A DNA stretch of 64,000 bases from Acetivibrio thermocellus ATCC 27405 (GCF_000015865.1 NC_009012.1:3403081-3467080), one strand, 5' to 3'. Shown: positions 43,002 through 52,948, counted from the first letter of the stretch. Numbers and translations are program-made. The notes: generated by a model from the sequence alone, not told the origin.

Positions 43002-43162
43002 CAGGATGACAGTTGACAATGGACAGTAGTTTGCCTATTATTAAATAGTTACAGTTGTTTTTACAAGGTGACGGGATTCTATTGTACAAGGCTGATATAT
43101 AAAGGAAAACCTATTTAAAAAGTGAATTCGATGGCAGCTGTCTATTGTCAACTGTCATCCGA
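43002..43162. mobile_element. MITE-like element with 23-bp terminal inverted repeats
   Basis: The left arm GGATGACAGTTGACAATGG(ACAG) and the right arm (CTGT)CTATTGTCAACTGTCATCC are inverted copies with one mismatch over 23 bp, about 160 bp end to end. It has no coding capacity. It interrupts the otherwise tight infA-rpmJ-rpsM order. The arm carries TTGACA, which forms a promoter with an internal TATTAT. Confidence 0.7.
43013..43041 (+). promoter_or_regulatory. Promoter carried by the inverted-repeat element
   Basis: TTGACA within the left arm, 17-nt spacer, TATTAT. It reads toward rpsM-rpsK-rpsD-rpoA-rplQ. Confidence 0.55.
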
Positions 43163-43205
43163 GGAAATCTCTCAATAAGAAAGAACATACAGGGCGCGGC
43201 TGGAT

Positions 43206-43238
43206 GGTTGTAAGTGCATTCACTTGCAATCATAACCT
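43206..43238 (+). promoter_or_regulatory. Hairpin in the rpsM leader
   Basis: TTGTAAGTG/CACTTGCAA with a CATT loop (one G-U) lies about 70 nt before rpsM. In E. coli the alpha operon leader binds S4; whether this hairpin has such a role is unknown. Confidence 0.4.
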
Positions 43239-43307
43239 GGTGTGTTTATTTATATATGAAAAAACTAGGGAAGAATCTATAGTAATATGTCGGAGGTGTA
43301 AAAAAAG

Positions 43308-43679
43308 ATGGCACGTATTGCCGGAGTCGATTTGCCCAGGGAGAAAAGGGTGGAAATCGGGTTAACCTACATCTTTGGAATTGGCAGAACTTTGTCCAAT
43401 GAGATTTTGCGCAAAACAGGTATAAACCCGGATACAAGAGTTAAGGATCTGACGGATGAAGAAATCAGCAAACTCAGAGAAGTAATAGATAAAGAATACA
43501 AGGTTGAAGGAGATTTAAGAAGGGAAATTGCTCTTAACATTAAAAGACTGATGGAAATTGGATGTTACAGAGGCAGAAGACACAGAGCGGGTCTGCCGGT
43601 TCGCGGTCAAAGAACCAAGACTAATGCAAGGACAAGAAAGGGTCCGAAGAAAACTGTCGGAGTGCAGAGGAAGAAATAG
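43308..43679 (+). CDS. rpsM: Ribosomal protein S13
   Basis: A head protein contacting P-site tRNA and the 50S. 123 aa; [40 protein letters not shown] and [25 protein letters not shown] before ATG. First gene of the alpha segment. Confidence 0.98.
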   Translation: MARIAGVDLPREKRVEIGLTYIFGIGRTLSNEILRKTGINPDTRVKDLTDEEISKLREVIDKEYKVEGDLRREIALNIKRLMEIGCYRGRRHRAGLPVRGQRTKTNARTRKGPKKTVGVQRKK

Positions 43680-43700
43680 TAAAAGGAGGTATGGGATTAA

Positions 43701-44105
43701 ATGGCTACTAAAATGGCTGGTGTCAAAAGGGCTGGTAGAAAAAGAAAAGAGCGCAAAAATATTGAACGTGGAGCGGCACACATACGTTCAACATTTAATA
43801 ATACAATAGTTACAATAACTGACGTAGAAGGGAACACCATTTCCTGGTCAAGTGCCGGAACTTTGGGATTCAGAGGTTCGAGAAAGAGTACACCTTTTGC
43901 GGCTCAGATGGCAGCCGAAGCTGCAGCTAAAGCGGCAATGGAACATGGACTTAAGACTGTTGAAGTTTATGTTAAAGGTCCGGGTTCAGGAAGAGAAGCA
44001 GCAATAAGAGCACTGCAGGCTGCAGGACTTGAAGTGAGCCTTATTAAAGATGTGACTCCAATTCCTCACAACGGCTGCAGACCGCCAAAGAGAAGAAGAG
44101 TATAA
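43701..44105 (+). CDS. rpsK: Ribosomal protein S11
   Basis: A platform protein near the E site. 134 aa; [36 protein letters not shown] and [15 protein letters not shown] are conserved. AAAGGAGG upstream. Confidence 0.98.
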   Translation: MATKMAGVKRAGRKRKERKNIERGAAHIRSTFNNTIVTITDVEGNTISWSSAGTLGFRGSRKSTPFAAQMAAEAAAKAAMEHGLKTVEVYVKGPGSGREAAIRALQAAGLEVSLIKDVTPIPHNGCRPPKRRRV

Positions 44106-44156
44106 TATCGTGGTTGTTTATAAATCTTAATATTTTTGTCGGAGGTGTAAAATTAA

Positions 44157-44783
44157 ATGGCAAGATATACCGGAGCATCTTGCAGACTCTGCCGCAGGGA
44201 GGGTGAAAAGCTCTACCTCAAGGGTGAAAGATGCACTACAAATAAATGTGCGATTGCCAGGAGAGGATATGCTCCTGGACAGCACGGACAAAACAAAAAG
44301 AAATTGTCGGAGTACGGACTTCAGCTTCGTGAAAAACAGAAAGCAAGAAGATACTATGGAATTCTTGAAGGCCAGTTCAGAAGGTACTTTGAAATGGCTG
44401 TTAAAAAGAAAGGAATCACAGGTGAAAACCTTCTCCAAATCTTGGAATCCAGGCTGGATAATGTAGTTTACAGAATGGGTCTTGCGGTTTCAAGACGTGA
44501 GGCAAGACAGCTGGTAAGACACGGTCATTTTACTGTTAACGGCAAAAGAGTGGACATTCCGTCGTATCTTGTCAAAGTCGGAGACGTAATAGCAGTAAAA
44601 GAAAAGAGCAAGAGCTCACCGAAGATGCAAAGCAATAAAGAATATGCGGCCGGAAGGCCAAGACCGAAATGGTTGGAGTATGACGCTGAAGAGATGTCGG
44701 GAAAGGTAGTTGCTTTACCGGCAAGAGAGGATATTGACCTGCCAATTAGAGAAAACCTCATAGTTGAGTTGTACTCCAAGTAA
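44157..44783 (+). CDS. rpsD: Ribosomal protein S4, zinc-binding form
   Basis: A 16S assembly nucleator and fidelity protein. 208 aa; the N-terminus has [11 protein letters not shown] and CTTNKC, four Cys as in zinc-type S4. The S4 RNA-binding domain [20 protein letters not shown] follows. GGAGGTG before ATG. It sits in the alpha operon, unlike the separate rpsD of B. subtilis. Confidence 0.97.
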   Translation: MARYTGASCRLCRREGEKLYLKGERCTTNKCAIARRGYAPGQHGQNKKKLSEYGLQLREKQKARRYYGILEGQFRRYFEMAVKKKGITGENLLQILESRLDNVVYRMGLAVSRREARQLVRHGHFTVNGKRVDIPSYLVKVGDVIAVKEKSKSSPKMQSNKEYAAGRPRPKWLEYDAEEMSGKVVALPAREDIDLPIRENLIVELYSK

Positions 44784-44924
44784 TAAAACGGTGTCGGGTG
44801 TGTTTCCGGTTCAGCAACTGAGAATTAAAATAAAAAAATGAAGTTTTGTATTGCTTGATTGTGAGATAAAAGAGTTTGAATCAGTTGCCCTCAAAAAATA
44901 CAACAGCTTAAAGGAGGGTTTTTG

Positions 44925-45872
44925 ATGATAGAAATTGAAAAGCCGAAGATAGAATGTGTAGTATGTAGTGAAGACAACAGATATGGAAAATTTGTAGTTG
45001 AACCGTTGGAGCGAGGATACGGCATTACTCTTGGCAATTCTCTGCGAAGAATATTGCTTTCATCTTTGCCCGGTGTCGCTGTGACATCAATCAAAATAGA
45101 CGGCATACTGCACGAGTTTTCAACAATACCCGGTGTAATTGAAGATGTGACCGAAATAATCCTTAATATAAAAGAGCTGTCATTGAATTTCCACGGAGAA
45201 GGACCGAAAGTTATATATATTGATGCCGAGGGAGAAGGAGAAGTTAAGGCAAAAGATATTAAGGCGGATGCCGATGTTGAAATTCTCAACCCGGAACACA
45301 AAATTGCGACATTGAGCGGTGACCACAGACTTTATATGGAAATGACCATTGACAAGGGAAGAGGATATGTATCTGCCGAAAAGAACAAACATCCCGGCCA
45401 GCCGATAGGGGTTATACCTGTTGATTCAATTTTCACACCGGTACACAAGGTTAACTATACGGTGGAAAACACACGTGTCGGACAGGTTACCGACTATGAC
45501 AAGCTGACTTTGGAAGTTTGGACAAACGGAAGCATCAAGCCTGATGAAGCAATCAGTCTGGGTGCGAAAATATTAAGTGAGCATCTCAACTTGTTTATCG
45601 ATTTGTCTGATAATGCGAAGAATGCTGAAATAATGGTTGAAAAAGAAGAAACCAAGAAAGAAAAAGTTCTTGAAATGACTATTGAAGAACTTGATCTGTC
45701 GGTAAGATCTTACAACTGCTTGAAGAGAGCGGGTATAAACACGGTTGAGGATCTTATAAGCAGAACCGAGGAAGATATGATGAAGGTCAGAAACCTTGGC
45801 AGAAAGTCTCTTGAAGAAGTCGTAAACAAGTTGAAAGCTTTGGGATTGTCATTGGCACCAAGTGAAGACTAA
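44925..45872 (+). CDS. rpoA: RNA polymerase subunit alpha
   Basis: The scaffold for RNA polymerase assembly plus UP-element contact. 315 aa; the N-terminal domain has [20 protein letters not shown] and [13 protein letters not shown]. The C-terminal domain (about 245-305) has [20 protein letters not shown] and [14 protein letters not shown] follows AAGGAGGG; a TTG one codon earlier is less likely. Confidence 0.98.
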   Translation: MIEIEKPKIECVVCSEDNRYGKFVVEPLERGYGITLGNSLRRILLSSLPGVAVTSIKIDGILHEFSTIPGVIEDVTEIILNIKELSLNFHGEGPKVIYIDAEGEGEVKAKDIKADADVEILNPEHKIATLSGDHRLYMEMTIDKGRGYVSAEKNKHPGQPIGVIPVDSIFTPVHKVNYTVENTRVGQVTDYDKLTLEVWTNGSIKPDEAISLGAKILSEHLNLFIDLSDNAKNAEIMVEKEETKKEKVLEMTIEELDLSVRSYNCLKRAGINTVEDLISRTEEDMMKVRNLGRKSLEEVVNKLKALGLSLAPSED

Positions 45873-45957
45873 CCGGGAAAAGATTAAATGACAAGTATGT
45901 CTATGACTATTAAGTTTATGTCCAATCATAGCAGATTTAAGCAAAGGAGGTATAAGA

Positions 45958-46482
45958 ATGCCAGCGCAAAGGAAACTCGGACGTCCAACCGACCAGAGAA
46001 AAGCGGTTTTAAAGAGTCTTGTTACGGCTTTGTTTCAAAACGGCAAGATAGAAACTACTGAAGCGAAAGCGAAGGAAGTTAAAAATATAGCTGAAAAGCT
46101 TATTGCAATAGCAGTAAAGGAATGTGACAACTTCACATCCAAGCAGGTAAAAGTAAGTGCTGCAAAGCTGGATTCAAAGGGTAACAAGATTACTAACACG
46201 AAAAAGTCCAAGAATGGAAATGAGTATCTGGTTGTAGAAAGAGAAATCAAGACAGACATGCAAAGAGTTGACAACCCTTCAAGACTCCATGCAAGAAGGA
46301 AAGTAATGAGCTGGTTGTATAGAGTCAAAGACAGTGAAGGGAATACAATCAACCTTGCAAACAAGCTGTTTGACGAAATTGCGCCTAAGTACAGGGATGT
46401 GCAGGGCGGATATACAAGAATGTACAGAATCGGCCCAAGAAAAGGCGACGCTGCAGAAATGGTAATTCTGCAATTGGTTTAG
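45958..46482 (+). CDS. rplQ: Ribosomal protein L17 with central insertion
   Basis: A tunnel-exit region protein. At 174 aa it is about 55 residues longer than standard. The N-terminal part ([34 protein letters not shown]) and C-terminal part ([31 protein letters not shown]) are canonical. Residues about 53-107 form a Lys-rich insertion. AAAGGAGGT upstream. Last gene of the r-protein cluster. Confidence 0.95.
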
Positions 46483-46565
46483 TAGTAAATGAAGGCTGTA
46501 CGGCATACGGGGATTTGGGTGTTATGGGAATTCACCTTAATCCCTGTTTTGTTAGGAGAGTAAAA

Positions 46566-47423
46566 ATGAAGGATATAATAGTAAAAGCCAATGATGTGGA
46601 ATACGCGTATAAAAAAAACAGCGACGAAACGCCCAAAGTTTTGGTGCTTAAGGAACTCAACACTGAAATATGCGAAGGGGAATTTGTGGCTGTTATCGGG
46701 CGCAACGGGTCCGGAAAATCGACTTTTGCAAGACTTCTCAATGCTATTTTGATTCCCACCCGGGGCGTACTCTACATAGGTGGAAAAGAAACCTACACTG
46801 AAGCGAATTTGTGGGAAATAAGGCGAACGGTGGGCATGGTGTTTCAAAATCCGGACAATCAAATAATTGCAACCTCGGTTGAAGAGGATGTGGCTTTTGG
46901 CCCGGAGAACATTGGCATACCTTCGGACGAGATTGTAAAAAGGGTGGAAGAGGCCCTAAGAAGTGTGGGGCTTGAGGAGTATAAAAAAGCATTGCCCCAC
47001 CATCTGTCAGGCGGTCAAAAACAAAGGGTGGCCATAGCAGGCATTTTAGCCATGAAGCCAAAATGCATTGTTCTTGATGAGGCAACTTCAATGCTTGACC
47101 CGTCAGGAAGAAAAGAAGTGCTGAAAGTCCTTAGAGATTTGAATGAAAAGGAAAACATAACAATCATCCATATTACCCATTATATGGAAGAGGCAATACT
47201 TGCAAAAAGGATTTTGGTGATGGATGAAGGTAAGATCGTTATGGACGGAAACCCCCGCCAAATTTTTTCAAAAGTGGAAGAAATTAAGGCTTTAGGGCTT
47301 GATGTGCCGCAGGTGGCAGAACTATTCCATGAACTGAAAAAAGACGGCTATAATGTGCCGGATAATATACTTACCGTGGAAGAAGCGGTCCAATGTCTAG
47401 CAGAGATGATTGCAAAAGCATGA
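46566..47423 (+). CDS. ecfA1: ECF transporter ATPase A1
   Basis: An ABC ATPase of the shared energy-coupling module that powers vitamin/metal uptake with interchangeable S components. 285 aa; Walker [11 protein letters not shown]-loop VFQNPDNQI, signature [13 protein letters not shown], Walker [12 protein letters not shown] after TAGGAGAG; the frame is open upstream but lacks support. ecfA2 lies 1.1 kb further on, not adjacent as usual. Confidence 0.95.
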
Positions 47424-47433
47424 TATCGAAAGC

Positions 47434-47475
47434 GTGATATATTAAGTGATATATTAAAATGCAAGTGATATATTA
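47434..47475. repeat. Three short direct repeats
   Basis: GTGATATATTA occurs three times within 42 nt between ecfA1 and the convergent methyltransferase gene. It could be slippage DNA or a protein-binding cluster; nothing else distinguishes it. Confidence 0.5.
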
Positions 47476-47514
47476 GAACATAATATATTAGTGTATTACG
47501 AACGTATTATTTTA

Positions 47515-48105
47515 TTATTCTTTGGTGCTTTTCATTATCCAATATCCAGCTTTTTTATTAATAACTTCACAATTCCCATAAACCGATTTTAAAAACTCAA
47601 TTGCGGAATTTGCTCCCTGTTTCTTTTGAATCACAAGATAAATTGACCCACCGGGATTTAAGTGGTTTATGCTGTCTGCAAAAATGGGATAGATTACTTT
47701 CTTTCCGGCTCGAATCGGAGGATTGCTAACAATCGCATCGAATTTATCCGAAACATTGGAAAAACCATCGCTTGTCAAAGCAGTGGCATTGGTAACACCG
47801 TTTAGATGAATATTTTGCGAAGCCAAATCAACCGCCCGTTCATTAATATCAATCATGGTTACAAAGGAAGAAGGATTTAAAAGCGCAAGGGAAATGCCAA
47901 TGACACCGTAACCGCATCCAATATCGAGAATACTCCCGTCAAGCGGAGGAACGGAACGAATAAGCAAATCACTTCCGAAATCAACCCTTCTTTTTGAGAA
48001 AACTCCCGCATCGGTGTTAAATTTTATAACACGGTCTTTGACAGTATAGCTGATTGTGCTTACATCATGGGGAGTGTCAGGATTCTGAGTGTAATAATGA
48101 TTCAT
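47515..48105 (-). CDS. Class I SAM-dependent methyltransferase, RsmC-like
   Basis: A 196-aa protein. SAM site ILDIGCGYGVIGISLA (motif I), VTMIDINERAVDLA (motif II) and VSNPPIRAGK (motif IV, the NPPI/F type of N-methyltransferases acting on RNA, DNA or glutamine). It matches the single-domain RsmC family, which methylates guanine-N2 in 16S rRNA in E. coli; the target here is inferred. It lies on the opposite strand, splitting the ECF operon. AAAGGTGGC precedes the ATG. Confidence 0.85.
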   Translation of the reverse strand: MNHYYTQNPDTPHDVSTISYTVKDRVIKFNTDAGVFSKRRVDFGSDLLIRSVPPLDGSILDIGCGYGVIGISLALLNPSSFVTMIDINERAVDLASQNIHLNGVTNATALTSDGFSNVSDKFDAIVSNPPIRAGKKVIYPIFADSINHLNPGGSIYLVIQKKQGANSAIEFLKSVYGNCEVINKKAGYWIMKSTKE

Positions 48106-48537
48106 ATAAAGCCACCTTTCGAAAGAATATTGAAAATGAATATTAAAAACAAAAGAAAATTAAATAAAAGATTTTAAAATATATATAATTTTAAATATAT
48201 ATTTTTAAATATATATAAAATATTATAAAAGTATATTTATCCCGGTTATATATTTATCTTTAGTTATTACAATCACAATTATACCATAGAACAGAAAAGT
48301 CAATTCATTAATATGATTTAATTTTCGGAAAACTTCACTTGAAGTTGCAAGTTAAAAAGTGATATAAATATAAAAGCGGAGTAGAATATGGCAATAGCAT
48401 AAGCATAAATGAGTAATGTAAAAAATGAGTAATATAAAACATAAATAAAGTAAACCAATTAAACTAAACATAAATTCATAAACAAAATATGAATTTTTAA
48501 ACTAAATATAAATTGTGAATCTCACTGAGGAGGAAAA
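48106..48537. other. Very AT-rich intergenic region
   Basis: Contains ATATAT-palindromic tracts and near-repeats of AAATGAGTAATRTAAAA. It must hold the divergent promoters of the methyltransferase and ecfA2, but hexamers are too many to choose. No ORF or RNA gene was seen. Confidence 0.5.
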
Positions 48538-49383
48538 ATGTCCATAAAAGTAACCGGCCTTACATATGTTTATATGAAAGGCACTCCATATGAAAAAAAA
48601 GCGTTGGACAATATAAATTTGAGCATAGAAACAGGGGAATTTGTCGGGATTATCGGACACACAGGCTCGGGCAAATCCACACTTGTCCAGCATTTTAACG
48701 GCCTTTTGAAACCTACATCCGGCAGTGTGTATATAAATGGTGAAGAATTGACAGGCCAAAGGGCAAAGGAGCTGAAAAAACAGGTAGGAATTGTATTTCA
48801 ATATCCCGAGCATCAACTTTTTGAGGAAACAGTGTACAAGGATATAGCTTTTGGCCTTGTCAGGCGTGGTGAAGAAAAGGATGAAATTTACAGAAAAGTA
48901 AGAAAAACAATACGCCTTGTGGGACTTTCGGAAGACATATTGGACAAGTCGCCCTTTGAACTGTCCGGAGGACAGAAAAGGCGGGTTGCCATGGCAGGAA
49001 TACTGGTATTGGAGCCGTCCATACTTGTTCTTGACGAGCCTGCCGCAGGCCTGGATCCAAAAGGACGGGAAGAAATATTTGAATTGGTTTCAAACTTGCA
49101 CAAAAACAATAAAATGACGGTGATACTGGTATCCCACAGCATGGAGGATGTGGCAAAATACGTTCAGCGAGTGATAGTGATGAATCAGGGCAGGATAGAA
49201 ATGTGCGGTCCGGTGCGTAGTGTTTTTAAAAACACTGAAACTTTGGAGGAAATAGGACTTGCCGCTCCCCAGATTACTTATTTGATGAAAAAATTGAAAG
49301 AAAAAATTCCTCAGATAAATGACGACATTCTGACCATCGCTGAAGCAAAAGAAGAATTGGCAAAATATATAAGAAAGGCGTAG
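48538..49383 (+). CDS. ecfA2: ECF transporter ATPase A2
   Basis: The second ATPase of the ECF heterodimer. 281 aa; Walker A GHTGSGKST, Q-loop VFQYPEHQLFEETVYKDIA, signature LSGGQKRRVAMAG, Walker B ILVLDEPAAGLDP. YPEHQLFEETV is typical of EcfA2. GAGGAGG before ATG. ecfT follows after 7 nt. Confidence 0.95.
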   Translation: MSIKVTGLTYVYMKGTPYEKKALDNINLSIETGEFVGIIGHTGSGKSTLVQHFNGLLKPTSGSVYINGEELTGQRAKELKKQVGIVFQYPEHQLFEETVYKDIAFGLVRRGEEKDEIYRKVRKTIRLVGLSEDILDKSPFELSGGQKRRVAMAGILVLEPSILVLDEPAAGLDPKGREEIFELVSNLHKNNKMTVILVSHSMEDVAKYVQRVIVMNQGRIEMCGPVRSVFKNTETLEEIGLAAPQITYLMKKLKEKIPQINDDILTIAEAKEELAKYIRKA

Positions 49384-49390
49384 TGGACTT

Positions 49391-50200
49391 ATGGTCAAAG
49401 ATATAACATTAGGACAGTATTTTCCCGGAGAATCATTGATACACAGAGCCGACCCGAGAGTAAAAATCATTCTTACACTGGTGATTATGGCCAACATATT
49501 TTTCATAGATTCATATCTTGCCTTTGCCGTGTTTACATGTTTTGTTGTCATGACGGTTCTTGCCGCCAAAGTGCCTTTTATTTACACATTGAAAGGATTA
49601 AAGCCGATAATGCCTGTAATTGTGTTTACGGCTCTGGTTAATATTTTTACCACTCCGGGTACTGTAATTTTGGGATACGGAGCGATTCACATTACCTGTG
49701 AAGGGATTGATACGGCGGTAAAAATGAGCCTGAGAATTGCGCTTTTAATTATCAGTTCCTCCATTATGACTCTCACAACCACCCCTATATCCCTTACGGA
49801 CGGGTTGGAAAGGCTGCTTAGCCCTCTGAAGCATCTGAAAGTTCCGGTGCATGAGTTTTCCATGATGATGACTGTTGCATTAAGGTTCATACCAACACTG
49901 CTTGAAGAGACAGATAAAATAATGAAAGCGCAGGCCTCCCGGGGGGCCGACTTTGAAACGGGAAACGTATTTGAACGGGCAAAGAGTTTCATACCTGTAC
50001 TGGTTCCGTTGTTTGTAAGCGCATTCAGAAGGGCCGACGATCTCGCAATGGCAATGGAAGCCCGCTGCTACAGAGGCGGAGAGGGAAGGACGAGGATGAA
50101 ACAGATGAAACTGTCAAAGGTTGATTTGAAAATAACATTATCGTTTTTAATTTTTGAATCTGTTTTGGTATATGTACAATATTTTAAAATGTATGTATAA
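49391..50200 (+). CDS. ecfT: ECF transporter transmembrane protein T
   Basis: The membrane coupling component joining EcfA1/A2 to S components. 269 aa with about five or six membrane segments. An N-terminal motif HRADPRVKIILTLV and the two C-terminal coupling motifs around QASRGADFETG and MEARCYRGG face the ATPases. Confidence 0.94.
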   Translation: MVKDITLGQYFPGESLIHRADPRVKIILTLVIMANIFFIDSYLAFAVFTCFVVMTVLAAKVPFIYTLKGLKPIMPVIVFTALVNIFTTPGTVILGYGAIHITCEGIDTAVKMSLRIALLIISSSIMTLTTTPISLTDGLERLLSPLKHLKVPVHEFSMMMTVALRFIPTLLEETDKIMKAQASRGADFETGNVFERAKSFIPVLVPLFVSAFRRADDLAMAMEARCYRGGEGRTRMKQMKLSKVDLKITLSFLIFESVLVYVQYFKMYV

Positions 50201-50270
50201 TATATATGTTATATATGTTGAACAAAAAAGTATAATATAAAATCTGTTGATATTTTCAGGAGGAAATAAA

Positions 50271-51224
50271 ATGTATTACATAGGGATTGATCTTGGCGGT
50301 ACGAATATCGCCGTGGGTTTGGTAAATGAGGAAGGAAAAATACTTCACAAGGACAGCGTTCCCACGCTGAGGGAAAGACCGTATCAGGAAATAATCAAAG
50401 ACATGGCAATGCTTACCTTAAAAGTAATAAAGGATGCAGATGTCAGCATTGACCAGGTTAAAAGCATTGGGGTCGGAAGTCCCGGAACCCCGAACTGCAA
50501 GGATGGAATTCTTATCTATAACAATAACTTGAATTTCAGAAATGTTCCGATAAGGTCTGAAATACAAAAATATATTGATTTGCCCGTATACCTTGACAAT
50601 GACGCAAACTGTGCGGCACTTGCCGAAAGTGTGGCAGGGGCGGCAAAAGGCGCAAACACATCCGTAACCATAACCTTGGGTACGGGAATAGGCGGAGGAG
50701 TCGTAATAGACGGCAAAATATACAGCGGTTTCAACTATGCGGGAGGAGAACTGGGGCATACTGTTTTGATGATGGACGGTGAGCCTTGCACCTGCGGAAG
50801 AAAAGGCTGCTGGGAAGCATATGCGTCGGCAACGGCTCTTATAAGGCAGGCCAGAAAGGCGGCCGAGGCAAATCCCGATTCACTTATAAACAAGCTTGTG
50901 GGAGGGGATTTGTCAAAAATTGATGCAAAAATTCCTTTTGATGCGGCAAAGCAGGGAGACAAAACCGGCGAGATGGTGGTGCAGCAATATATAAGATATA
51001 TTGCCGAAGGCCTTATCAACATGATAAATATATTTATGCCTGAGGTACTGGTGATAGGTGGAGGAGTATGCAAAGAAGGAGAATACCTTTTAAAGCCTCT
51101 GAGGGAACTTATAAAACAGGGAGTTTACAGTAAAGAGGATATACCTCAAACTGAGCTGAGAACGGCCCAAATGGGCAATGACGCCGGAATAATCGGTGCC
51201 GCAATGCTGGGGAAAGAATGTTAG
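50271..51224 (+). CDS. ROK-family glucokinase
   Basis: Phosphorylates glucose with ATP, feeding glycolysis. 317 aa; N-terminal phosphate motif GIDLGGTNIAVGLV, the sugar-site DNDANCAALAE, and the ROK zinc motif CTCGRKGCWEAYAS are present. No HTH, so it is an enzyme rather than a ROK repressor. CAGGAGGA before ATG. It stands between ecfT and truA, which are usually neighbours. In a cellobiose-using clostridium it would handle free glucose. Confidence 0.9.
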   Translation: MYYIGIDLGGTNIAVGLVNEEGKILHKDSVPTLRERPYQEIIKDMAMLTLKVIKDADVSIDQVKSIGVGSPGTPNCKDGILIYNNNLNFRNVPIRSEIQKYIDLPVYLDNDANCAALAESVAGAAKGANTSVTITLGTGIGGGVVIDGKIYSGFNYAGGELGHTVLMMDGEPCTCGRKGCWEAYASATALIRQARKAAEANPDSLINKLVGGDLSKIDAKIPFDAAKQGDKTGEMVVQQYIRYIAEGLINMINIFMPEVLVIGGGVCKEGEYLLKPLRELIKQGVYSKEDIPQTELRTAQMGNDAGIIGAAMLGKEC

Positions 51225-51307
51225 AAAAAAGACTGCCAAGGGGGCAAAGGCGATGAGGCTTTTGCCCTTGAATTATTTTAACAACAAAAAAGTGTAAGGA
51301 AGATGTT

Positions 51308-52042
51308 ATGAGGAACGTGAAGCTTATTATTGAATATGACGGTACCAATTATCATGGCTGGCAAAAGCAGAAGAATGCAAAAACGGTGCAGGATACAATT
51401 GAAAGGGCGATAAAGGGACTCACCGGGGAGAAGGTTGATCTTATAGGTGCGAGCAGAACTGACTTTGGAGTGCACGCATTGGGGCAGGTGGCAAATTTCA
51501 TAACCAACTCCGGCATACCGGGTGACAGGTTCTCTTATGCCTTAAACAGAATGCTTCCTGATGACATAGTAATAAAAGAATCACAGGAAGTGGACATGGA
51601 TTTTCATGCAAGATACAAAGCAAAGGGAAAAAGATACAGGTATTTGATTTACAACTCACAGTTTCCGTCTGCGCTTTTAAGACACAGGACCTATCATGTG
51701 TCTCACAAACTGGATTTTGAAAGTATGCAAAGGGCAGCATCGTATTTTTTGGGGACCCATGATTTTTCCGCCTTCAGATCAAGCGGCAGCAGTGCAAAAA
51801 CGTCTGTGAGGACAATTACGGATGTTTCGCTTGAAAGGGAGGACAAAATAGTAAAGTTTGAGATAGCCGGGGACGGATTTTTGTACAACATGGTGAGAAT
51901 AATAGTCGGAACTTTGATGGAAGTAGGCATTGGAAAGATAAGAGCCGATGAGATACCACAGATAATCGAAAGCCGTAAAAGAAAAAGAGCGGGAAGGACG
52001 GCCCCGGCGGAAGGGTTGTATCTGGTGGAGGTTTATTATTGA
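51308..52042 (+). CDS. truA: tRNA pseudouridine(38-40) synthase
   Basis: Converts uridines 38-40 of tRNA to pseudouridine. 244 aa; [12 protein letters not shown], the catalytic [17 protein letters not shown] (Asp) and [16 protein letters not shown] are characteristic, ending with [21 protein letters not shown] upstream of ATG. Confidence 0.97.
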   Translation: MRNVKLIIEYDGTNYHGWQKQKNAKTVQDTIERAIKGLTGEKVDLIGASRTDFGVHALGQVANFITNSGIPGDRFSYALNRMLPDDIVIKESQEVDMDFHARYKAKGKRYRYLIYNSQFPSALLRHRTYHVSHKLDFESMQRAASYFLGTHDFSAFRSSGSSAKTSVRTITDVSLEREDKIVKFEIAGDGFLYNMVRIIVGTLMEVGIGKIRADEIPQIIESRKRKRAGRTAPAEGLYLVEVYY

Positions 52043-52203
52043 AGTATGTGCTGAGCTTATGTTGGATTTAATTTGGTTTATGTTGGGTTTGTATTGGATT
52101 TATATTGCCTTGTGCCGGGTTTGGATTGAGCCTGCATAGAACGCCGGTGGTATACACCCTCCATTACGTCTTGCGTATTTTACTTTGTGGCAAAAAAATG
52201 TTG
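52043..52203 (+). other. T/G-rich spacer after truA
   Basis: The first ~65 nt are T/G-rich and nearly C-free, with repeated TTGGATTT/TTGGGTTT units. No gene, and no clear terminator for truA. Confidence 0.45.
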
Positions 52204-52232
52204 TTGACACAAATACCATACCATGCTACAAT
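52204..52232 (+). promoter_or_regulatory. carD promoter P1
   Basis: TTGACA, 17-nt spacer, TACAAT. It is the upstream member of a tandem pair. Confidence 0.7.
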
Positions 52233-52240
52233 AAAATATT

Positions 52241-52269
52241 TTGACAACAAAATGGCGTTGTAGTATACT
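52241..52269 (+). promoter_or_regulatory. carD promoter P2
   Basis: TTGACA, 17-nt spacer, TATACT, eight bases after P1. Both read to the carD-ispD genes with leaders of about 160-195 nt. Confidence 0.75.
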
Positions 52270-52434
52270 AAATATAGACGGATATGCCGTCGTGAACAGT
52301 TTCATCACTCTTAGTTTATATTAAAACATCACAAAAGAAGACAAAGTAAATAGATATGCAAAATAAAGAGACAAGCAGATATATTGGAAATTCCGATACT
52401 ATTTTGTTTTTTTTCTTTTAATGGAGGAGTGTAT

Positions 52435-52911
52435 ATGTACAATATAGGGGATAAAATTGTGTACCCGATGCATGGAGCGGGAGTGATAGAATCTATTGAA
52501 GAGAGAGAAATTTTAGGAAAGAAACAGAGCTACTACGTCGTAAAAATTCCCATCGGAGAAATGAAAGTATTGATACCGATTAAAAACGTCGACGGAATTG
52601 GTATAAGGGAAGTTATAAGTGAAGAGGATGCGGACAAAGTTTTTTTAATACTTAAAAATAAGGCTCTTCCTTCAAATACAAACTGGAACAAGCGATACAG
52701 GGAAAACATGAGTAAGATTAAAAGCGGTAATATCTTTGAAGTTGCCGATGTTGTTCGCTGCCTGATGCTGAGGGATAAGCTGAAAGGACTTTCCACCGGT
52801 GAGAAGAAAATGCTGAACAGTGCAAAGCAGATTCTCATTAGTGAATTGGTACTGGCTAAAAATATGAATCCAATGGAGATTGAAGGCATGATAGACAAGT
52901 ACATATCTTGA
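52435..52911 (+). CDS. CarD/CdnL-family transcriptional regulator
   Basis: CarD-family proteins bind the RNA polymerase beta lobe and stabilise open complexes. 158 aa; the N-terminal Tudor-like RNAP-interaction domain (MYNIGDKIVYPMHGAGVIESI) covers about 1-60. A helical C-terminal domain follows, with LPSNTNWNKRYRENMSKI and LSTGEKKMLNSAKQIL. ATG after GGAGGAG; the longer open frame has no site. Placement before ispD is common in Firmicutes. Confidence 0.92.
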   Translation: MYNIGDKIVYPMHGAGVIESIEEREILGKKQSYYVVKIPIGEMKVLIPIKNVDGIGIREVISEEDADKVFLILKNKALPSNTNWNKRYRENMSKIKSGNIFEVADVVRCLMLRDKLKGLSTGEKKMLNSAKQILISELVLAKNMNPMEIEGMIDKYIS

Positions 52912-52948
52912 TTAAAGAATAAAAAAAGAGATTCTTCTAACTCTTGAT

